Origin: Streptomyces sp. R41
Lineage (GTDB): Bacteria; Actinomycetota; Actinomycetes; Streptomycetales; Streptomycetaceae
Direction of reading: 5' to 3'
Length of the DNA stretch: 64,000 nucleotides
NCBI RefSeq assembly: GCF_041053055.1
Contig: NZ_CP163443.1
Location: forward strand, 5,501,001-5,565,000
Position numbers and translations under genes: made by a program. The notes beneath the pieces were generated by a model that was given only the letters and a program-made list of their open reading frames with translations, was not told where the DNA came from and did not search any database. Below are positions 59,714 to 64,000 of this stretch, piece by piece (position 1 is the stretch's first letter; every line of letters starts with the position of its first letter).

Positions 59714-59736
59714 GGTTGTACGTGTGTTCGGTCAAT
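59714..59736 (-). promoter_or_regulatory. conserved upstream element of FG-GAP gene 6
   Basis: ggttgtacgtgtgttcggtc followed by aat, about 90-110 bases upstream of the gene 6 start. Near-identical to 58084-58106. Read on the minus strand it gives TTGACCGAACACACGTACAA, in which TTGACC could serve as a -35 hexamer. Confidence 0.5.
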
Positions 59737-59780
59737 CTTTGAGGTTCCTGTGAAGAGGGAGGCGTCGGCGAACTGTCCCC

Positions 59781-59915
59781 AGGGCGCTATGAGGTCGCGG
59801 ACTGCCCTCAGGACGCCACGAGTTCGGGGACTGCTCTCAGGGCGCTACGGCGTCGGGGACTGCCCTCAGGACGCTACGACGTCGGGGACCGCCCTCGGTG
59901 CGCTACGACGTCAGG
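59781..59915. repeat. 29-bp tandem repeats at the 3' end of the FG-GAP lipoprotein gene
   Basis: Four full units start at 59781, 59810, 59839 and 59868 (pattern agg(g/a)cgctacgacgtcggggactgccctc), and a partial fifth runs into the last codons of the lipoprotein gene, including its stop. Read on the minus strand each unit has GACGTCGTAGCG-like sequence copied from the gene end, so the array looks like repeated duplication of the 3' terminus. Confidence 0.85.
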
Positions 59916-61204
59916 AACTCCGAGGTGGAGAAGGTGACCGTCGGCTCCGCCGCGACCAGGCCCTTCGCCGCCCCCGGGTACACCGCGACCGTGTCCTTCG
60001 TCTCGCCCCGATACGTCCGCACCACCAGGTCCGCGCGCCCGTCCCCCGTGAAGTCGCCCACCGTCAGCACCCGGGTGGTGCCCTGGGCCGGCGGTTTCAC
60101 GGTGACCATGCCCGCCGCGGACAGTCCGGTCGTACGGCCGCGCAGGACCCTCAACTCCGCACCGCTGGAGATGAGTTCACTCAGACCGTCCCCGTCGAAG
60201 TCGCCGGAGTCGAGCACCGAGCCCGGGGTGGAGACACTGCCGCGCGCGGCGCCGGGGAGGTCGTAGCGCAGTGATGTTCCGCCCATGGAGCCGACCGCGG
60301 CGTCCAGCGCCTTGCCCTTGCCGAAGCGGCCGAACGCCACGTCGATGCCGGCCGGCAGGACGACTCCCGTGCGGGCGGGGCCGTCCGGTCCGCCGAGAAC
60401 CACGGCCGACTTGCCCGCACCCTCCGCCGTACGGACGAGGAGGTCGTCATATCCGTCGCGGTTCACGTCGGCGGCCGGACCCGTGGGGACCTCGCCCGGC
60501 GAGGGGATCGGCGCACCGGCCTTGCGCGGGGCACCCTTGCGGCTGAACGGGCCGCGCAGGTAGCTGAGTCGGCCCGCCGAGGCGTGCACCACCAGGTCCT
60601 CGGCGCCGTCGCCGTCGAAGTCGCCGCACACGGGCTGGTCGGCCCAGTCGTTGCCGAAACGTGCCTGCGCGGGGACGGCGAGCTTGACCGCCCTGCCGGT
60701 GAGGCCCTTCGGGGAGCCGAAGAGGATCTGGAGGGGGACCGGCGGCTGCCCCTGGCCGTCGTACGGAGGGTCGGTCGACACGACCAGATCCGTGAAGCCG
60801 TCCTTGTCGAGGTCACAGCTCGCCTCCGCGTCGAAGACGGCGGGGAGTTGGCCCTTGGTGGGGGCGGCCTGCTTCTTCGGGCTGAGCAACTGCCGGGCGC
60901 CGGGCGTGAGTCCGTGCGCGCCGCCGTAGACGATGCCGATGCCGGCGTCGTCCGCGTGGCTCTGCTCCTTGACGAGGTCACCCAGGACCAGATCACGGTG
61001 CCCGTCACCGTTGAAGTCGTCGGCGACCTTGCTGCCCTTGCCCTGGGGGACGGGGAGTTGGGCCGGGGCCTTCGCGATCTGTACCGGCGTGTGCTGGGGC
61101 GCCCCGGCCTCCGTGCTGGGGCCGCAGGCGGCGAGAAGGCCGCCCCCGAGGGCGCATACCGCCAGGGCTGCCGCCACCCGCGTACCCGCTCTTCGCCCGC
61201 TCAC
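59903..61204 (-). CDS. FG-GAP repeat lipoprotein (protein 7)
   Basis: 433 aa from GTG 61204, chosen for the GAGG just upstream (the frame is open to a TTG at 61234). Lipobox LAAC gives a lipidated Cys at about 27, so unlike its secreted paralogues this one should be membrane-anchored. Seven FG-GAP units: 'DDFNGDGHRDLVLGD', 'DLDKDGFTDLVVST', 'DFDGDGAEDLVVHA', 'DVNRDGYDDLLVRT', a degenerate fifth ('RFGKGKALDAAVGS'), 'DFDGDGLSELISSG', 'DFTGDGRADLVVRT'. Two extra Cys in repeats 2-3 may form a disulfide. Most divergent family member. Confidence 0.9.
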   Translation of the reverse strand: MSGRRAGTRVAAALAVCALGGGLLAACGPSTEAGAPQHTPVQIAKAPAQLPVPQGKGSKVADDFNGDGHRDLVLGDLVKEQSHADDAGIGIVYGGAHGLTPGARQLLSPKKQAAPTKGQLPAVFDAEASCDLDKDGFTDLVVSTDPPYDGQGQPPVPLQILFGSPKGLTGRAVKLAVPAQARFGNDWADQPVCGDFDGDGAEDLVVHASAGRLSYLRGPFSRKGAPRKAGAPIPSPGEVPTGPAADVNRDGYDDLLVRTAEGAGKSAVVLGGPDGPARTGVVLPAGIDVAFGRFGKGKALDAAVGSMGGTSLRYDLPGAARGSVSTPGSVLDSGDFDGDGLSELISSGAELRVLRGRTTGLSAAGMVTVKPPAQGTTRVLTVGDFTGDGRADLVVRTYRGETKDTVAVYPGAAKGLVAAEPTVTFSTSEFLTS

Positions 61205-61314
61205 CGCGCACCTCACCCGCCCCGGAGACAACAACGCGGGTCATCATGCACGTGTTCGAGCGGGGGGTTAAGGGGTGCGGCGTGCGGGATGGGTCACGCG
61301 CGGCGGGACTGGGG

Positions 61315-61578
61315 CTATGCCTCGCTCTGCTGCAGGGGCTTGGGCGGTTGCTCCGCGACGAATGAGCCGAGGCCGACCTCGGCTCGAATGAGCCCTTCCG
61401 CCTTGAGGTGGGCCGGCACCTTCTGTGCGGTGGAAACCGCGATGCCGAACTCGGCCGACAGTTCAACGACGGACGGTACTCGGACGCCCACGGGATGGAC
61501 GACGTCGGCGATGCGGGTGGCGATGGCGGCGGCGACCTGCCGCCAGACGGGTCGGGTTCGGCCGAACTCGTGAGTCAT
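61315..61578 (-). CDS. mini-GntR winged-helix protein (copy 1)
   Basis: 87 aa from ATG 61578. Only a GntR-type winged helix: 'RTRPVWRQVAAAIATRI', 'VRVPSVVELSAEFGIAVSTAQKV' spread over helices 2-3 and the wing 'RAEVGLGSFVAEQP'. No effector-binding domain. Tandem with a close paralogue ten bases upstream. Such mini-GntRs may depend on a partner for ligand sensing. Confidence 0.85.
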   Translation of the reverse strand: MTHEFGRTRPVWRQVAAAIATRIADVVHPVGVRVPSVVELSAEFGIAVSTAQKVPAHLKAEGLIRAEVGLGSFVAEQPPKPLQQSEA

Positions 61579-61588
61579 GCGGCGATCG

Positions 61589-61837
61589 CTACGACTCCGC
61601 GGGCTTGTCGGCATTCTCGGCGACGAAGGAACCGAGGCCCGGCTCGGTGTAGATGAGCCCTTCCGCCCGCAGGCCCTTGTGCACCTTCTGCGCGGTCACT
61701 GCGGCGATGCCGAACTCCGCGGTGATCTCTACGACGGACGGGATGCGCGTGCGCGGCGGGTACGTGCCGTCCTCGATTCGGCGGCGGATCACCTCGGCCA
61801 CCTGGCGCCAGCGGGGGATGTCGGCAACAAATTCCAT
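61589..61837 (-). CDS. mini-GntR winged-helix protein (copy 2)
   Basis: 82 aa from ATG 61837. 'PRWRQVAEVIRRRIEDGTYP', recognition helix region 'EFGIAAVTAQKVHKGL' and wing 'YTEPGLGSFVAEN'. About half the residues match copy 1, so a tandem duplication. No effector domain. Divergent from the frameshifted pair at 61990-62555, which is probably its regulatory target in intact relatives. Confidence 0.85.
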   Translation of the reverse strand: MEFVADIPRWRQVAEVIRRRIEDGTYPPRTRIPSVVEITAEFGIAAVTAQKVHKGLRAEGLIYTEPGLGSFVAENADKPAES

Positions 61838-61989
61838 CACCGCACCACCATGCGCAGACAGCAGCATTCTGTGCGATTCACAGTTCACCGCTCATACGGC
61901 AGTAGACCGCAGATCCTCGAAAGACCCCGGCGACGGATGGAGCCGTCCCGGGGCGTGGCCACCAGCTGAAGATGAACGGAGCTGACGAC

Positions 61990-62291
61990 GTGACCGACCT
62001 TATCCGCCGCCTCATGGCCTGGGTGGGCCTCTTGCTCGTCCCACGCGAGGGGCATCGCCCATGCCCCGCCCGGCCGACTCCCGCCGTCCCGCTACGGCCG
62101 CGAGCCACGGCGCTCCCCGCCCGCCGCAGCCCGTACGGGCTGGCCCCCCCCTCGACGGCACCGCCACCGTCGCCGTGCGCCCGTACGTCACCGCCCACGA
62201 ACAGCGCGAGCGACGCCGCGAACTGGCCCTGGCCACGCTGGGGCCGGGCATGCCTGGCCCGTACTGGATCCACGGGCTGGAGGTCGCCTGA
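61990..62291 (+). pseudogene. small unknown gene, frameshifted at a C8 run
   Basis: Starts GTG 61990 (GGAG eight bases upstream; ATG 61972 also in frame) as 'VTDLIRRLMAWVGLLLV'. It keeps family-like sequence to 'RRSPYGLAP' and then continues in another frame as 'LDGTATVAVRPYVTAHEQRE', ending 'YWIHGLEVA'. The switch falls in a run of eight C at about 62144-62151; nine C would restore one reading frame of about 100 codons. Could be a true frameshift or a sequencing error. Function unknown. Confidence 0.6.
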
Positions 62292-62555
62292 TGGGGGCGG
62301 AATCGCCGCGGGCGCCGCGCCTGCTGCCCTGGTCCGGTTCCGAGGGCAAGCCCTGCTACCTGGTCGGCGACGACCACGGCGGACCCGTGTCCCGCCTGGC
62401 CGACGCCACCGAGTCGATTCGCACACGCCCACAGCATGCTCCCGGACACCCCACCGGGCGAACTCCGCTTCCTCGCCGAGCGCCTGACCGAGGCCCTCCA
62501 CGTCGCACTTCGCGTCGCCGAGAGCCGCGGCCGAAGGCTGGACCACTTGAACTGA
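62291..62555 (+). pseudogene. small unknown gene, frameshifted by internal deletion
   Basis: ATG 62291 shares its A with the upstream TGA. The first frame reads 'SEGKPCYLVGDDHGGPVSRL' and breaks near 62415-62425. The next frame (+1) resumes with 'AHAHSMLPDTPPGELRFLAE' and 'EALHVALRVAESRGRRL', stopping at 62555. Compared with what I recall of relatives about ten residues are missing at the junction, so this looks like a real deletion rather than a base-calling slip. Conserved neighbour of the previous gene; function unknown. Confidence 0.6.
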
Positions 62556-62565
62556 CCGGGAACGA

Positions 62566-62600
62566 CGACGCCCCCTGCCCGGTGGGGGCAGGGGGCGTCG
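62566..62600. terminator. 15-bp hairpin between convergent units
   Basis: CGACGCCCCCTGCCC, loop GGTGG, GGGCAGGGGGCGTCG. Lies between the end of the broken gene pair and the Fe-S oxidoreductase stop. Confidence 0.85.
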
Positions 62601-62629
62601 GTCGTACCGATCTGGCCGGTCAGGGCCGG

Positions 62630-64000
62630 TTACTTCACCGGCTCCGGCTCCGGCGCGTTCTCCGACTCGGCCTCGCCCGCCGGGGGCTCGTCGTCGACCG
62701 GCGTCCTGACGGAGTCGAGCAGCAGCTGGGCCACGTCCACGACCTGGATGGACTCCTTGGCCTTGCCGTCGTTCTTCTTGCCGTTGACCGAGTCGGTCAG
62801 CATGACGAGGCAGAACGGGCAGGCGGTGGAGACGATGTCCGGGTTGAGGGACAGGGCCTCGTCGACACGCTCGTTGTTGATGCGCTTGCCGATGCGCTCC
62901 TCCATCCACATCCGCGCACCGCCGGCGCCGCAGCAGAAGCCGCGCTCCTTGTGGCGGTGCATCTCCTGCTGACGCAGGCCCGGGACGGCGGACATGATCT
63001 CGCGCGGCGGCGTGTAGATCTTGTTGTGGCGGCCCAGGTAGCAGGGGTCGTGGTAGGTGATCAGACCCTCGACCGGGGTGACCGGCAGCAGCTTGCCCTC
63101 GTCGATGAGGTGCTGGAGCAGCTGGGTGTGGTGGATGGTCTCGTAGTCGCCGCCGAGCTGCGGGTACTCGTTGCCGATCGTGTTCAGGCAGTGGGGGCAG
63201 GTCGCGACGATCTTCTTCGCCGACCTCGGCTTCTTCGTCGACTCGTCTTCGTCGTCCTCGCCGAACGCCATGTTCAGCGCGGCGACGTTCTCCATGCCGA
63301 GCTCCTGGAACAGGGGCTCGTTGCCGAGGCGGCGGGCGGAGTCACCGGTGCACTTCTCGTCGCCGCCCATGATCGCGAACTTGACGCCCGCGATGTGGAG
63401 CAGCTCCGCGAAGGCCTTCGTCGTCTTCTTCGCGCGGTCTTCCAGCGCGCCGGCGCAGCCGACCCAGTACAGGTACTCGACCTCGGACAGGTCCTCGATG
63501 TCCTTGCCGACGACCGGCACTTCGAAGTCGAGTTCCTTGAGCCATTCCAGGCGCTGCTTCTTGGCCAGACCCCAGGGGTTGCCCTTCTTCTCCAGGTTCT
63601 TGAGCATCGTGCCCGCCTCGGACGGGAAGGCGCTCTCGATCATCACCTGGTAGCGGCGCATGTCGACGATGTGGTCGATGTGCTCGATGTCGACCGGGCA
63701 CTGCTCGACACAGGCGCCGCAGGTGGTGCAGGACCACAGGACGTCGGGGTCGATGACGCCGTTCTCCTCGACGGTGCCGATGAGGGGGCGCTCGGCCTCC
63801 GCGAGGGCGGCGGCGGGCACGTCCTTGAGCTGCTCCTGCGACGCCTTCTCGTTGCCCTCCATGTCCTTGCCGCCGCCCGCGAGCAGGTACGGGGCCTTGG
63901 CGTGCGCGTGGTCGCGCAGCGACATGATGAGGAGCTTGGGGGACAGCGGCTTGCCGGTGTTCCAGGCGGGGCACTGCGACTGGCAGCGGCCGCACTCGGT
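62630..64000 (-). CDS. Fe-S oxidoreductase, heterodisulfide-reductase related (5' end outside window)
   Basis: 456 codons visible; the frame continues through the right edge without a start, beginning 'TECGRCQSQCPAWNTGK'. Two CxxCxxCxxxCP 4Fe-4S sites are visible (the first at the edge, the second in 'CTTCGACVEQCPVDIE'). Two CCG-type domains follow ('VATCPHCLNTIGNEY...' and 'GFCCGAGGARMW', 'ACPFCLVML'), typical of HdrD/GlpC/FadF-like subunits. In actinobacteria such proteins have an N-terminal membrane part, so they probably pass electrons to the quinone pool. Acidic C-terminal tail. Confidence 0.9.
   Translation of the reverse strand, partial: TECGRCQSQCPAWNTGKPLSPKLLIMSLRDHAHAKAPYLLAGGGKDMEGNEKASQEQLKDVPAAALAEAERPLIGTVEENGVIDPDVLWSCTTCGACVEQCPVDIEHIDHIVDMRRYQVMIESAFPSEAGTMLKNLEKKGNPWGLAKKQRLEWLKELDFEVPVVGKDIEDLSEVEYLYWVGCAGALEDRAKKTTKAFAELLHIAGVKFAIMGGDEKCTGDSARRLGNEPLFQELGMENVAALNMAFGEDDEDESTKKPRSAKKIVATCPHCLNTIGNEYPQLGGDYETIHHTQLLQHLIDEGKLLPVTPVEGLITYHDPCYLGRHNKIYTPPREIMSAVPGLRQQEMHRHKERGFCCGAGGARMWMEERIGKRINNERVDEALSLNPDIVSTACPFCLVMLTDSVNGKKNDGKAKESIQVVDVAQLLLDSVRTPVDDEPPAGEAESENAPEPEPVK

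Noticed and set aside
50268..61204. Interpretation of the FG-GAP array as a phage tail-fibre or contact-dependent toxin locus
   Set aside because: No tail, secretion-system or toxin domains accompany the genes. Each encodes a self-contained signal peptide (or lipobox) plus one propeller.

Overview
The window is very GC-rich, with almost every third codon position G or C, frequent GTG starts, GTGA/ATGA gene overlaps and many short intergenic gaps. It carries typical streptomycete families: DUF5994, an SCO2400-type zinc-ribbon protein, an AfsR/SARP-like regulator, a SigE-like ECF factor, mini-GntR proteins and dcd followed by a phosphoribosyltransferase. I read it as a chromosomal segment of Streptomyces or a very close relative. 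No phage or plasmid core genes, CRISPR array or complete biosynthetic cluster is visible.

Layout. 1-2.8 kb: a STAS protein, an L,D-transpeptidase lipoprotein and a quinone-oxidoreductase-like enzyme. 3.4-7.5 kb: a stress-type cluster of very small genes (two DUF5994 proteins, a CsbD-like protein, a PRC-barrel protein, several hydrophobic micro-proteins and a truncated GAF-ANTAR gene). 7.7-20.7 kb: envelope and glycosylation genes. These are a GT-C-like membrane protein, a cytochrome b/molybdopterin oxidoreductase with a small membrane partner, an overlapping GT2/DUF2064/methyltransferase operon, an OmpR-type two-component system, a CxxC-containing sugar epimerase, an ECF sigma/anti-sigma-like pair, a GT2-GtrA fusion and a PIG-V-like mannosyltransferase. 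20.8-24.5 kb: DUF1152 divergent from a GntR/UTRA regulator, DUF899 and a zinc-ribbon membrane protein. 24.7-30.8 kb: a NarL-type two-component system divergent from a MacB-like ABC exporter. 30.8-34.2 kb: an MFS/hydrolase/cupin operon divergent from a TetR regulator. 34.3-40 kb: DUF952, small membrane proteins, a SpoIIE-type phosphatase next to a MASE1 sensor, and a cell-wall-binding beta-propeller protein. 40.2-45.8 kb: a small secreted protein, a tRNA-Arg-like 3' remnant with its terminator, and a DrrAB-type ABC transporter facing a giant SARP/NB-ARC regulator. 46.2-50.1 kb: tRNA-Gly(CCC), a zinc-ribbon micro-protein, dcd, a phosphoribosyltransferase, small unknowns and a Yip1-like membrane protein.

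50.3-61.2 kb is the most striking part: seven same-strand paralogues of secreted seven-repeat FG-GAP (integrin-alpha-like) beta-propellers, plus two gene scars, i.e. an expanding and decaying tandem family. It is followed by two mini-GntR genes divergent from two small genes that are both frameshifted, and by the 3' part of a large Fe-S oxidoreductase running off the right edge.

Other structure worth attention: a 39-bp tandem repeat that multiplies a ribosome-binding site plus ATG between a response regulator and its kinase; five direct repeats at 22-24 bp spacing upstream of that regulator; an identical 16-bp palindrome on both sides of the NarL-type system; and well-defined operator-like inverted repeats in the GntR and TetR divergent promoters.
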